Positions 7,734 to 14,428 of a stretch of DNA of 25,246 nucleotides are shown here, one piece after another; positions within the stretch are counted from its first letter, which is position 1; the number at the start of each line of letters is the position of its first letter. Under the pieces are notes generated by a model. The model saw only the letters and a list, made by a program, of their open reading frames with translations, had not been told where the DNA came from and did not search any database. The translations under genes and the position numbers were made by a program. Origin of the DNA: a virus; IMG/VR virus record IMGVR_UViG_3300026518_000363, positions 1 through 25,246 of that record, one strand, 5' to 3'.

Positions 7734-8393
7734 GTGACAAGAAACCTGAACAATTCAGACGTTCTGTATGCCGCCCGGCGTATTGCCGACCATGCTGTTC
7801 GAACCGGTGTTCTGGGATCGCGCGTCGCTTTCAGACCCGTCTATAGGCACATGGGCGCCGTACTTGCTGACTCGGTCCTACAAGCCGGACTGAACTATGC
7901 GAAAGTTGTGAAGCCCCGCATTGCCTCCATTCTTAAAACCTACCCACGCGCCACAACCATGAACATCTTGATGGGGGTGATCGAGCAAGAGGGAAGCCCG
8001 AAGTTCCTGCAATGGCAGCATCGGGAGAAGGTTTCACGCTTTGACAATTTGGTCGCCTTTATGGTCGAGGCGGAAATTGATAGCACATCCGATCTGGGCA
8101 GAGCGCTACAGGACAAAAGCTTTCGGAGGGATATCCGGCATGTGAGAGGGGTCGGCCCAAAAACCGTTGATTACATGGCCTGCCTGGTGGGTATGGATTG
8201 CATCGCTGTAGATCGTCACATCCGTGGCTTTGCTGAGCTCGCCGGATTGGAGGACGGCAGTTACGATTTTCTCCGTGAAGTGTTCAGCTTTGCTGCGGAC
8301 TTACTATCAATCTCTCGACGTGAATTGGATGCGAGTATCTGGCGCTATCAGTCAGAACAAACAGCGCGACAACTATCTCTTGAGTTCATTTAG
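7734..8393 (+). CDS. Helix-hairpin-helix DNA glycosylase/lyase-fold protein (OGG-like)
   Basis: A 219-residue protein from GTG 7734 with AGGA at 7721-7724; it follows QueC by 15 bases. The middle of the protein carries an HhH-GPD signature: IRHVRGVGPKTVDYMACLVG (134-153) followed by AVDRHIRGF (158-166). Lys143 and Asp160 sit where OGG/EndoIII-type glycosylases keep their Schiff-base lysine and catalytic aspartate, 17 residues apart. There is no iron-sulfur cysteine cluster, unlike EndoIII. The family removes damaged bases from DNA and nicks the backbone. In type IV CBASS an OGG-like gene (Cap11) accompanies the QueC-like gene, which makes this pairing suggestive. It could act on modified nucleobases, on invading DNA, or be a non-catalytic partner. 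It is the last gene of the cassette. Confidence 0.72.
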   Translation: MTRNLNNSDVLYAARRIADHAVRTGVLGSRVAFRPVYRHMGAVLADSVLQAGLNYAKVVKPRIASILKTYPRATTMNILMGVIEQEGSPKFLQWQHREKVSRFDNLVAFMVEAEIDSTSDLGRALQDKSFRRDIRHVRGVGPKTVDYMACLVGMDCIAVDRHIRGFAELAGLEDGSYDFLREVFSFAADLLSISRRELDASIWRYQSEQTARQLSLEFI

Positions 8394-8465
8394 TAGCACG
8401 TGGTGTCTTCGCCTGCCTAAACGTGTTGTTGGGATCAAGCCGCCTCTCAACCTTCGGAATTCCAA

Positions 8466-8885
8466 ATGCCCACCCCCCGCGAAACCATCCTGCAGGCTCT
8501 GCTTGCGGCCTTGCAAACCGTGCCCGCGTCCATCCTGCGCGGAGAGGTGCTGCCCGAGCGCGTGCCGGCCGGTGGCCTCTTGATCCTGCGCGACGGCGAG
8601 CCGGCGGAGCCGGAGGTGACGCTGTCGCCGCTCGCCTACCACTACCAGCACCGCGCCGAGATCGAGGCGGTGGTTCAAGGCACCGACCGTGACGTCGCAT
8701 TCGACACGCTGACCGCCAGCATCGGCGCAGCGCTCGCCGCCGACCGGACGCTGGGCGGTTTGTGCGACTGGGTCGAGGCGGAGGCGCCCCGGCCCGTTGA
8801 TCTGCCCGTGGAAGGCGCTGTGAGCCTGAAGGCCGCCGTCATTCCGGTGATCCTGCACTACACCACGGCCGATCCGCTCGGCTGA
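8466..8885 (+). CDS. Tail terminator / minor tail protein (lambda gpU-like position)
   Basis: A 139-residue acidic protein starting at ATG 8466, right after the cargo island, with high-GC codon use again. It begins with a helix (PRETILQALLAALQTVPA) and contains VTLSPLAYHYQHRAEIEAVV (about 51-70), then FDTLTASIGAALAADRTLGG. This resembles the small proteins encoded just before the tail tube in Rhodobacterales prophages and GTA-like modules, which cap the tail end and join it to the head. Assignment is by position and size; sequence similarity to lambda gpU itself is not evident. Confidence 0.6.
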   Translation: MPTPRETILQALLAALQTVPASILRGEVLPERVPAGGLLILRDGEPAEPEVTLSPLAYHYQHRAEIEAVVQGTDRDVAFDTLTASIGAALAADRTLGGLCDWVEAEAPRPVDLPVEGAVSLKAAVIPVILHYTTADPLG

Positions 8886-8907
8886 TCACACATCATAGGA
8901 GAACACG

Positions 8908-9846
8908 ATGGCACGCGCCCAAGGCGCGCGGTCGCAGCTGGCGGCCGCGTTTGAAACCACCTATGGAACCGCACCGGCGTCCGGCTTCATGCAGATGCCC
9001 TTCGCCAGCGCTTCGCTGGGGGCTGAACAGCCGCTGTTGGCCTCCGAGCTTCTGGGCTATGGCCGCGATCCGCTGGCCCCGATCAAGGATGCGGTGACGG
9101 TTGATGGTGATATCAAGGTGCCGCTTGATGCCGAGGCCTTCGGCTTCTGGCTGAAGGCCGCGTTCGGCAATCCCACCACCACCGGCACCACCAACAAGAC
9201 GCACACCTTCAAGTCGGGCTCCTGGAACCTGCCCAGCATGGCGATCGAGGTGGCGATGCCGGAGATCCCGCGCTTCGCAATGTACACCGGCTGTGTGCTG
9301 GACCAACTGAGCCTGCAGATGCAGCGCTCGGGGCTGCTGACGGCGGACGTCAAGCTGGTGGCGCAGGGCGAGAATGTCGCAACCACCACGGCCGCCGGCA
9401 CGCCCACGGGCTACGCCCTGCAGCGGTTCGGGCATTTCAACGGCGCAATCAAGCGCAATGGCACCGCTCTGGGCAACATCGTCTCGGCGGACCTCACCTA
9501 TGCCAACAATGTCGAGCGGATCGAGATCATCCGCAACGATGGGCGCATCGACGGGGCCGACCCGTCCATCGCCGCGCTCACCGGCAAGATCGACGTGCGC
9601 TTCGCCGACACGACGCTGATGGACCAGGCGCTGAATGGCAGTTCGGCGTCGCTGGAATTCTCCTGGGTAATTTCGGCCAATGTCAGTCTGACCATCACCG
9701 CCCATGCCGTCTACCTGCCGCGACCGCGGGTGGAAATCCAGGGACCGCAGGGCATCCAGGCCAGCTTCGACTGGCAGGCGGCCTATGACTCCGTGGCCGG
9801 GCAGATGTGCACGGTCGTTCTCAAGAACCAGGTGGCGAGCTACTGA
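8908..9846 (+). CDS. Major tail tube protein
   Basis: A 312-residue protein with a strong ribosome binding site (AGGAGA at 8898-8903). It is rich in beta strands with Thr, Gly and Ala, contains the segment GYGRDPLAPIKDAVTVDGDI (about 50-69), a central part like SADLTYANNVERIEIIRNDG and ends with VVLKNQVASY. The pattern and the place before a G/GT-type chaperone pair and tape measure fit a tail tube subunit of siphophages. At 312 residues it is longer than lambda gpV (246), in keeping with an added domain. Two bases separate its stop from the chaperone start. Confidence 0.75.
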   Translation: MARAQGARSQLAAAFETTYGTAPASGFMQMPFASASLGAEQPLLASELLGYGRDPLAPIKDAVTVDGDIKVPLDAEAFGFWLKAAFGNPTTTGTTNKTHTFKSGSWNLPSMAIEVAMPEIPRFAMYTGCVLDQLSLQMQRSGLLTADVKLVAQGENVATTTAAGTPTGYALQRFGHFNGAIKRNGTALGNIVSADLTYANNVERIEIIRNDGRIDGADPSIAALTGKIDVRFADTTLMDQALNGSSASLEFSWVISANVSLTITAHAVYLPRPRVEIQGPQGIQASFDWQAAYDSVAGQMCTVVLKNQVASY

Positions 9847-9847
9847 C

Positions 9848-10285
9848 ATGCTGAAACTCGATCTTTCCAATGAACCCGCGTGGCTGGACCTCGGTCATGG
9901 CGTGCGGGTGTTTCTTACCCCGCTGACCACGGCAATGATGGTGGCGGCGCGGGGTGACCCGGCCGTGCAGGCCTTGTCCGAGGACGCCACCGACGAGGAA
10001 AACGCGCTGGCCTTTGCCAGGGCGCTGGCCAGGGTGGCAATCCTCGACTGGGAGGGTGTTGGCGATGCCGACGGCAACCCCATCCCCGTCAGCCCCGAGG
10101 CCATCGGCGCCCTTCTCGATCTCTGGCCGCTCTTCGAGGCCTTCCAGACCGGCTATGTGGCGAAGGGCCTCCTGCTGGAGCAGGAAAAAAACGCCTCATC
10201 GCCCTTGCCGACTGGGTCTTCGGCGGGGGCGATGGGTACTGCGACGCCTGCCCGCAAACCTGCCCCAACTGCCCGCAAGTCCTGA
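9848..10285 (+). CDS. Tail assembly chaperone, short form (lambda gpG-like)
   Basis: The 145-residue zero-frame product starts at ATG 9848. Residues 1 to about 114 form a plausible globular helical domain (for example AMMVAARGDPAVQALSED and AIGALLDLWPLFEAFQTGYV). After the A7 run the frame goes into a low-complexity Ala/Pro/Ser/Thr tail (SSPLPTGSSAGAMG, then ARKPAPTARKS), which looks like translation of another gene's frame. This is the layout expected for gpG, made alone most of the time and as a gpG-T fusion when ribosomes slip by -1. Such chaperones bind the tape measure and recruit tail tube subunits. Confidence 0.7.
   Translation: MLKLDLSNEPAWLDLGHGVRVFLTPLTTAMMVAARGDPAVQALSEDATDEENALAFARALARVAILDWEGVGDADGNPIPVSPEAIGALLDLWPLFEAFQTGYVAKGLLLEQEKNASSPLPTGSSAGAMGTATPARKPAPTARKS
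10186..10192 (+). promoter_or_regulatory. Probable -1 ribosomal frameshift site (A AAA AAC)
   Basis: The heptamer A-AAA-AAC lies in the correct phase (GAA-AAA-AAC codons at 10184-10192) for simultaneous -1 slippage, the canonical X-XXY-YYZ form. The -1 frame is open from here to TGA 10528-10530 and encodes a sensible protein, whereas the zero frame becomes low-complexity. Lambda-like phages use such a site between G and T just before the tape measure. A stimulatory stem-loop downstream was not identified by eye. Confidence 0.75.
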
Positions 10286-10530
10286 ATGCGCCGCAGACGT
10301 ATGAGGGCGTGCAGGTCTGGGACCTGGTGGGGCGCCTCGGAGGTCAGCTGCGCGTGGCCCCCTCGGGCGGGATCATTGGCTGGGACATGAGCGCTGCACT
10401 GGCATTGACCGGGGCGCTGGGTGTGCCGGGCGTTGCGGTGGCGGAACTGCTGCCCGCGATCGAGGCGGTGATGGTCGTGAAGCTCAATGAGCGGATCACT
10501 GATGCTGCCGGGGATGACGTCAGCCCCTGA
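10192..10530 (+). CDS. gpT-like C-terminal extension of the tail assembly chaperone (frameshift product)
   Basis: Read in the -1 frame after the slippery heptamer, this segment adds 112 residues to the first 115 of the upstream frame, giving a fusion of about 227. It opens RLIALADWVFGGGDG, then a four-cysteine cluster CDACPQTCPNC that looks like a small metal-binding knuckle, then YEGVQVWDLVGRLGGQLRVA and helices ending in DAAGDDVSP. The only internal ATG (10387) comes far too late to make the whole segment alone, which supports frameshift expression. In lambda the T domain of gpGT contacts the tail tube protein. Its last 11 bases overlap the 3' end of the opposite-strand vapC. Confidence 0.7.
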   Translation, partial: RLIALADWVFGGGDGYCDACPQTCPNCPQVLNAPQTYEGVQVWDLVGRLGGQLRVAPSGGIIGWDMSAALALTGALGVPGVAVAELLPAIEAVMVVKLNERITDAAGDDVSP

Positions 10531-10900
10531 CCTTCTCGATCAGGGTTACGCCGGGCAGGCCATCGAAATGCGCATCACAGGTCACCAACCCGGCGCCGTG
10601 GGCGCGGGCCGTGGCGAAGATGATCGCATCTGCCGTGGCCAGCCTGTGTTCGCGGCAGGCATCCGCTGCCGCCAGCGCGATCTCGGTGTCGAGCGGCACG
10701 ACATGGCAGACCTGGGTGAAGGCAATGACCTGATCGGCCTTGTCCTCGCCCACCTCGCGGGTCAGCCACTTGGCAAGCTCGAGCTGGACCATGGTCGGCA
10801 CCAGCCAGTCGGCTTGCTCGGGCAGATGCGCCTCGACCTTGTCGCCGGTGGGCGAGCCGATCAGCCATTCGATCCAGGCCGAGCTGTCGACGAGCACCAT
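10520..10900 (-). CDS. vapC: VapC-type PIN-domain toxin RNase
   Basis: A 126-residue PIN-domain protein on the - strand. The acidic metal-binding residues are present: Asp5 (MVLVDSSAWIEW), Glu41 (VQLELAKWL), Asp91 (ATADAIIFATA) and Asp109 (LVTCDAHFDGLPGV). VapC toxins cleave RNA, often initiator tRNA or rRNA loops, when freed from their antitoxin. Its start shares a base with the vapB stop (TGATG on the - strand), the usual coupling. It sits in reverse orientation between the chaperone and tape measure genes, so it is a moron gene unit not belonging to the late operon. It may stabilise the prophage or act in phage exclusion. Confidence 0.92.
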   Translation of the reverse strand: MVLVDSSAWIEWLIGSPTGDKVEAHLPEQADWLVPTMVQLELAKWLTREVGEDKADQVIAFTQVCHVVPLDTEIALAAADACREHRLATADAIIFATARAHGAGLVTCDAHFDGLPGVTLIEKVRG

Positions 10901-11112
10901 CAGAAGCGATCCGCGTGATCGCGGTAATCCTCAGGGTTGGCGCCCTTTGCCAGTCCCTTGAGGTCGTCCTTGTCCGGCACGGGCACCAGCAGCACGCCGG
11001 TCCCCTTGGGGATGAAGGCGAATGTCAGTCCGGCCTCCCAATGCTGGGCGCTGCGGATCGCCTTGGGGATCGAGATCTGGAACTTGGAAGACAGTCGGGC
11101 GGTTTCGGGCAT
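10900..11112 (-). CDS. vapB: VapB/AbrB-type antitoxin
   Basis: A 70-residue antitoxin. The start at 11112 is chosen because it gives the classical swapped-hairpin AbrB/MazE N-terminus MPETARLSSKFQISIPKAIR, with AGGT upstream; a longer version beginning at 11163 would run through the promoter region. Residues 1-45 form the DNA-binding dimer domain, and the C-terminal part (LKGLAKGANPEDYRDHADRF) is the tail that occupies the toxin active site. The protein normally represses its own operon with VapC. An inverted repeat directly upstream is the candidate operator. Confidence 0.88.
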   Translation of the reverse strand: MPETARLSSKFQISIPKAIRSAQHWEAGLTFAFIPKGTGVLLVPVPDKDDLKGLAKGANPEDYRDHADRF

Positions 11113-11113
11113 T

Positions 11114-11151
11114 GTCTTACCTGCGGTTGATCGTTGCCCATAACGTAAGAC
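11114..11151. promoter_or_regulatory. Inverted repeat, candidate VapBC operator
   Basis: Perfect 7-base arms GTCTTAC (11114-11120) and GTAAGAC (11145-11151) are separated by 24 bases, just upstream of the vapB start on the - strand. The arm spacing (31 bases centre to centre, about three helical turns) suits two AbrB-type dimers on one DNA face. The outer arm overlaps the proposed -10 region, as expected for autorepression. Confidence 0.5.
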
Positions 11152-11170
11152 GAATAGCCCCACATTTCAA
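11142..11170 (-). promoter_or_regulatory. Candidate vapBC promoter
   Basis: On the - strand TTGAAA (11170 to 11165) and TACGTT (11147 to 11142) are spaced by 17 bases, matching five and three of six consensus positions. It lies about 30 bases before the vapB start and overlaps the inverted repeat arm. The -10 match is weak, so this is tentative. Confidence 0.35.
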
Positions 11171-11182
11171 GGAAGCCGAACA

Positions 11183-13330
11183 ATGGCAGAAAAACGCGTC
11201 TCCGTCCGCCTGGCGGCGGTGGGTGGCAAGCAGGTGCGGGCCGAGCTGGAAGGCATCGGTGACGCTGGCAAGCGCGGCTTCGGCAAGGCCTCGCGCGAGA
11301 TGGAGATCGCCAACGCCAGGCTCGCGAAGTTTGCCCGGCGCGCAAAGATCGCCGCCGGCATCATGGCCGCCGCTGCCGTCTCGGCCGGTGTTGCCATGGT
11401 GCGTTCCGGCCTGCAGGTGATCGACGAACAGGCCAAGCTGGCCGCCAGCCTCGGCACCACGACAGAAAGCCTGCAGGTGCTGGCGCGCGCGGCCGAACTG
11501 GCGGGCGTCTCGCAGGGCGAGGTCGAGCAGGCGACGATCATGATGACGAAAAGCCTGTCTCAAGCCGCCCAGGGCACCGGGCCGGCGGTGAAGGCGCTCG
11601 AGCAACTGCACCTGTCGGCCAGCGATCTTGCCAAGCTGCCGATCGACGAGAAGCTGACGGTGATCCAGGACGCCATCCAGCGTTACATCCCCGCCGCCGA
11701 GCGCGCCGCCGTCGCCTCGCAGATCTTCGGGGCGCGGGCCGGGTTGATCTTTTCGCGCATCGACAGCGCCACCTTGCGCCAGGCGACGCAGGACGTGAAG
11801 GATTTCGGTGTCGCGGTCTCGGAACAGGACGCGGCGCAGATCCAGCGCACCAACGATGCGCTCTCGCGCATGGGGCTGCTGTGGCGCGGCATCGCCAACC
11901 AGCTGGCCGTGGCGGCCGCCCCGGCGCTCGAGGCGATGGCGGATGCCTTTGCCACGGTGGCCAAGACCACCGGCCCGCTGGGGCGCGCGATCAGGGGGCT
12001 GTTCGATCATATCGGAGAACTCACCACCATCGCCGCTACCTTCGCCGGGGTTCTCGGCGTGCGCCTTGTTGCCTCGCTGACCGCCGCGGCGTTGGGCGTC
12101 GGCAAGCTGGCGCTGTCGATGAAGGTCCTGCGCGCGGCCATTATTCGCACCGGGCTCGGTGCGTTGATCGTCGGCGCGGGCGAACTGATCTACTGGTTCG
12201 GCCGGCTGGTGAAGGGCGCCGGCGGGTTCGGGAAGGCGCTCGGGCTTCTCAAGGACGTGGCTGCCGAGGTCTGGACCCGCATTGGCGATGGCGCCTGGAG
12301 CATCGTTCTGCGCATGCGCGCCGTCGGCAATCGCCTCAAGGCCACCTGGTTCGACGCGCTCGCCACCATGCAGGACAAGTGGGCACGGTTCCTCAAGACC
12401 ATCTCCGGCGCGCTGTTCAGGATCCCCGGCATGGACGGGTTGGCGATGGATATCGGGTTCGATGCCGCCTTCGCCGGTCAGGCCGTCGATCAGCTGCGCA
12501 AGACGGCGGACGAATTCCGTTTCTACGCCGGCAATCTCGGCGACCAGGCGGATATCCTGGCCGGTAACATCTCCCGGCCGCTCAAGTCCATGACCGCCCT
12601 GCGAGACGCGATGAAGGGGGCGGGCGAGGATGGCGCGGACGCGCTCGCGCGCACCAGCGATGCCGCTTCCCGGCTGGCCACGAGTGTCGCCAACGCTGGC
12701 GGCGCGGCTGCGCGGACGGCCGAGGTGGCGAAGTCCGCCTGGGAAACGGCGGCCACATCACTGAAGGATTACGCGACAAAGGCGATGGAGCTCGGCAAGG
12801 GGCTGGGCGACACGCTGGTGAGCGCATTCTCGAGCGCCGAACAGGCCATTGGGGAGTTCGTCCGCACGGGCAAGCTGGACTTCCGGTCGCTGGTCACCTC
12901 GATCCTGGCCGACATGGCGAAGCTGTCGGCGCGCCGTTTCATACTCGGGCCGCTGGCCAATTTGCTGTCCGGCGCGATGGGTTCTTTGGGGGGCATCTTC
13001 GCGCCGGTGCTGCATTCCGGTGGCATTGCCGGAGGCGCGGCGCCCACCCGAATGGTTCCCGCTGCGGCCTTTGCCGGAGCACCGCGCATGCATTCGGGCG
13101 GCGCTGTGGGCGCTCCCACCTGGGCGGGTCTGCGACCGGACGAGGTGCCTGCGATCCTGCAGCGGGGTGAACGGGTGCTGAGCCGCCGCGAGGTAGCCGC
13201 AGGTGTCGGCGGCACACCGAACATCACCGTCAACATCAACACCCGGGACGCCGAGAGCTTCCGCCAGTCCCGCGCCCAGGTCGCAGCCGACATTGCCCGC
13301 GCGGTGTCGCTGGGCCGCAGGGGGCTCTGA
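11183..13330 (+). CDS. Tail tape measure protein
   Basis: A 715-residue protein, the longest in the core tail module after the tail tip. It begins MAEKRVSVRLAAVGGKQVRA, typical of the tape measure family of GTA-like and Rhodobacterales phages, then has an amphipathic helical region, a hydrophobic stretch (IAAGIMAAAAVSAGVAMV, about 56-73) and a long hydrophobic central zone (about 280-345). The middle and late parts are helical with heptad-like patterns and many Ala. The C-terminal 120 residues are Gly/Ala-rich with MHSGG-type turns, then VNINTRDAESFRQSRAQVAA. It sets tail length and is injected ahead of the DNA. At 715 residues, with about 1.5 angstrom per residue, the tail would be roughly 100 nm. 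It lies 71 bases from the divergent vapB. Confidence 0.88.
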   Translation: MAEKRVSVRLAAVGGKQVRAELEGIGDAGKRGFGKASREMEIANARLAKFARRAKIAAGIMAAAAVSAGVAMVRSGLQVIDEQAKLAASLGTTTESLQVLARAAELAGVSQGEVEQATIMMTKSLSQAAQGTGPAVKALEQLHLSASDLAKLPIDEKLTVIQDAIQRYIPAAERAAVASQIFGARAGLIFSRIDSATLRQATQDVKDFGVAVSEQDAAQIQRTNDALSRMGLLWRGIANQLAVAAAPALEAMADAFATVAKTTGPLGRAIRGLFDHIGELTTIAATFAGVLGVRLVASLTAAALGVGKLALSMKVLRAAIIRTGLGALIVGAGELIYWFGRLVKGAGGFGKALGLLKDVAAEVWTRIGDGAWSIVLRMRAVGNRLKATWFDALATMQDKWARFLKTISGALFRIPGMDGLAMDIGFDAAFAGQAVDQLRKTADEFRFYAGNLGDQADILAGNISRPLKSMTALRDAMKGAGEDGADALARTSDAASRLATSVANAGGAAARTAEVAKSAWETAATSLKDYATKAMELGKGLGDTLVSAFSSAEQAIGEFVRTGKLDFRSLVTSILADMAKLSARRFILGPLANLLSGAMGSLGGIFAPVLHSGGIAGGAAPTRMVPAAAFAGAPRMHSGGAVGAPTWAGLRPDEVPAILQRGERVLSRREVAAGVGGTPNITVNINTRDAESFRQSRAQVAADIARAVSLGRRGL

Positions 13331-13956
13331 TGGCCTTCCACGAAGTCCGCTTCCCCGACGATATCAGCCGTGGTGCACGCGGCGGGCCAGAGCGGCGCAC
13401 TCAGATCGTCGAGCTCGCCTCTGGCGACGAGGAGAGGAACGCCAGCTGGGCCAACAGCCGCCGACGTTACGATGTCGCCTATGGCATCCGCCGTGCGGAC
13501 GATCTGGCGGCGGTGGTCGCCTTCTTCGAGGCCCGCAACGGGCGGCTTAACGGTTTCCGGTTCAAGGACTGGGCCGACTGGAAGTCCTGCCTGCCGTCCG
13601 GGACGCCCGCCGCGACGGATCAGGGCATCGGCACCGGGGACGGCGCCACGACCGACTTCCAGCTGGTGAAGACCTACGCGTCCGGTTCGCAAACCTGGAC
13701 CCGGGCTATCACCAAACCGGTCGACGGGACGGTCAAGGTGGCCATCGACGGCGTTGAGCAGACTTCGGGCTGGTCGGTCGACACCACCACAGGCATCGTC
13801 AGCTTCACCACGGCTCCGGCCGCAGGTGCTGCGATCACCGCCGGGTTCGCGTTCGACGTACCGGTGCGGTTCGACACGGACACGCTCGACGTGACGCTCG
13901 ACATCGAGCGGCTGGGTTCGATCACCTCCATCCCGCTCCTGGAGATCCGGCGATGA
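13330..13956 (+). CDS. DUF2460 distal tail protein (GTA gp12-like)
   Basis: A 208-residue protein whose ATG overlaps the tape measure stop (TGATG). It begins MAFHEVRFPDDISRGARGGP and contains NASWANSRRRYDVAYGIRRA and GRLNGFRFKDWADWKSC, all hallmarks of DUF2460. In the Rhodobacter gene transfer agent the equivalent protein forms the distal tail ring joining the tail tube to the baseplate hub. The C-terminal half (VDGTVKVAIDGVEQTSGWSV and on) is a beta domain. It is followed here by lysis genes rather than directly by DUF2163 as in GTA. Confidence 0.9.
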   Translation: MAFHEVRFPDDISRGARGGPERRTQIVELASGDEERNASWANSRRRYDVAYGIRRADDLAAVVAFFEARNGRLNGFRFKDWADWKSCLPSGTPAATDQGIGTGDGATTDFQLVKTYASGSQTWTRAITKPVDGTVKVAIDGVEQTSGWSVDTTTGIVSFTTAPAAGAAITAGFAFDVPVRFDTDTLDVTLDIERLGSITSIPLLEIRR

Positions 13957-14300
13957 ACGACAATTCCGGTTTCGTCGCGACGGTGCTGCGCGACCTCGCG
14001 GCATCGACGGCGGTGATCCTCGCGGCCTGGGGCGCGCTCGGCGGGGCGACCAATGCGCTGACCACGAAGATGCGTCTGCGCGATGCTCTGCGTCACATCC
14101 TGCTGGGCGGGCTGATCGCCGCCGGGATGGGCAGCCTCTCCATGGCGGTGATCACCCGCTGGCTCGGCCTGCCGCCACAGGCGATCCCCGCAGGCGGTGC
14201 TGCCGGTTCCGCCGCCTATCTCGTCGGCGTCTTCGGACCGGCGGTGATCGAACTGGTGCTGGCCCGGCTGCGCCAGGCGCGAGGAGGTCACGATGACTGA
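13953..14300 (+). CDS. Holin-like membrane protein
   Basis: A 115-residue protein with three likely membrane segments: STAVILAAWGALGGATNAL (about 19-37), HILLGGLIAAGMGSLSMAV (about 48-66) and an Ala/Gly-rich helix after PQAIPAGGAAGS (about 76-103), and a charged C-terminus (RLRQARGGHDD). Size, topology and position just before a small membrane protein and the lysozyme support a holin of the LydA type, which makes the lethal inner-membrane hole. It overlaps DUF2460 by four bases (ATGA). The family assignment is by general pattern. Confidence 0.65.
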   Translation: MNDNSGFVATVLRDLAASTAVILAAWGALGGATNALTTKMRLRDALRHILLGGLIAAGMGSLSMAVITRWLGLPPQAIPAGGAAGSAAYLVGVFGPAVIELVLARLRQARGGHDD

Positions 14301-14424
14301 ACTCGTCCGTGTCCTGCGCAGCCTGCGGCGCCTGACCGACGACCCACGCGATGCCTTCGCCCACCGTCTGCGCGTCGGCCTCGCCATCGCCGCGCTGATC
14401 CTGTTTCTCTCGCTTCTGAGGTAA
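14293..14424 (+). CDS. Small single-span membrane protein in the lysis block
   Basis: A 43-residue product from ATG 14293 with a strong ribosome binding site GAGGAGG (14280-14286) inside the end of the holin-like gene, which it overlaps by eight bases. It has a basic amphipathic N-terminal half (VRVLRSLRRL) and a C-terminal membrane helix (VGLAIAALILFLSLL). The position between holin and lysozyme suggests an antiholin or second holin component, though this is not established. Confidence 0.6.
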   Translation: MTELVRVLRSLRRLTDDPRDAFAHRLRVGLAIAALILFLSLLR

Positions 14425-14428
14425 CCCC

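Larger units (their letters stand above)
5237..8465 (+). other. Cargo (moron) island inside the phage morphogenesis module
   Basis: This stretch separates two phage genes that should be neighbours, the DUF6441-like completion gene (ends 5236) and the tail terminator (starts 8466). It carries four non-structural genes on the + strand, joined by overlapping or closely spaced starts, after a 150-base leader. Base composition is visibly lower in GC and codon choice looser (frequent AAA, TTT, ATT, GAT) than in the flanking genes, which indicates separate origin. There is no transposase, integrase or clear flanking repeat, so insertion by homologous or illegitimate recombination between phages is more likely than transposition. 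The leader and the last 72 bases (8394-8465) hold no further gene I can see. Confidence 0.75.

Noticed and set aside
5390-8393. Phage DNA hypermodification with 7-deazaguanine as the main explanation
   Set aside because: Known phage pathways pair QueC-type genes with QueD/QueE/FolE and a DpdA-type DNA transglycosylase, none of which is seen. It is not excluded, because the deoxyribosyltransferase-like domain could supply a modified deoxynucleoside.
10387-10530. Independent gene starting at internal ATG 10387 or GTG 10309 in the T-like frame
   Set aside because: No ribosome binding site stands out and the conserved-looking reading frame begins right at the slippery heptamer, so frameshift expression explains it better.
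12769-14004. Open frame of 411 codons on the - strand opposite tape measure and DUF2460
   Set aside because: Antisense shadow; no domain, no ribosome binding site, and both + strand genes are recognised.
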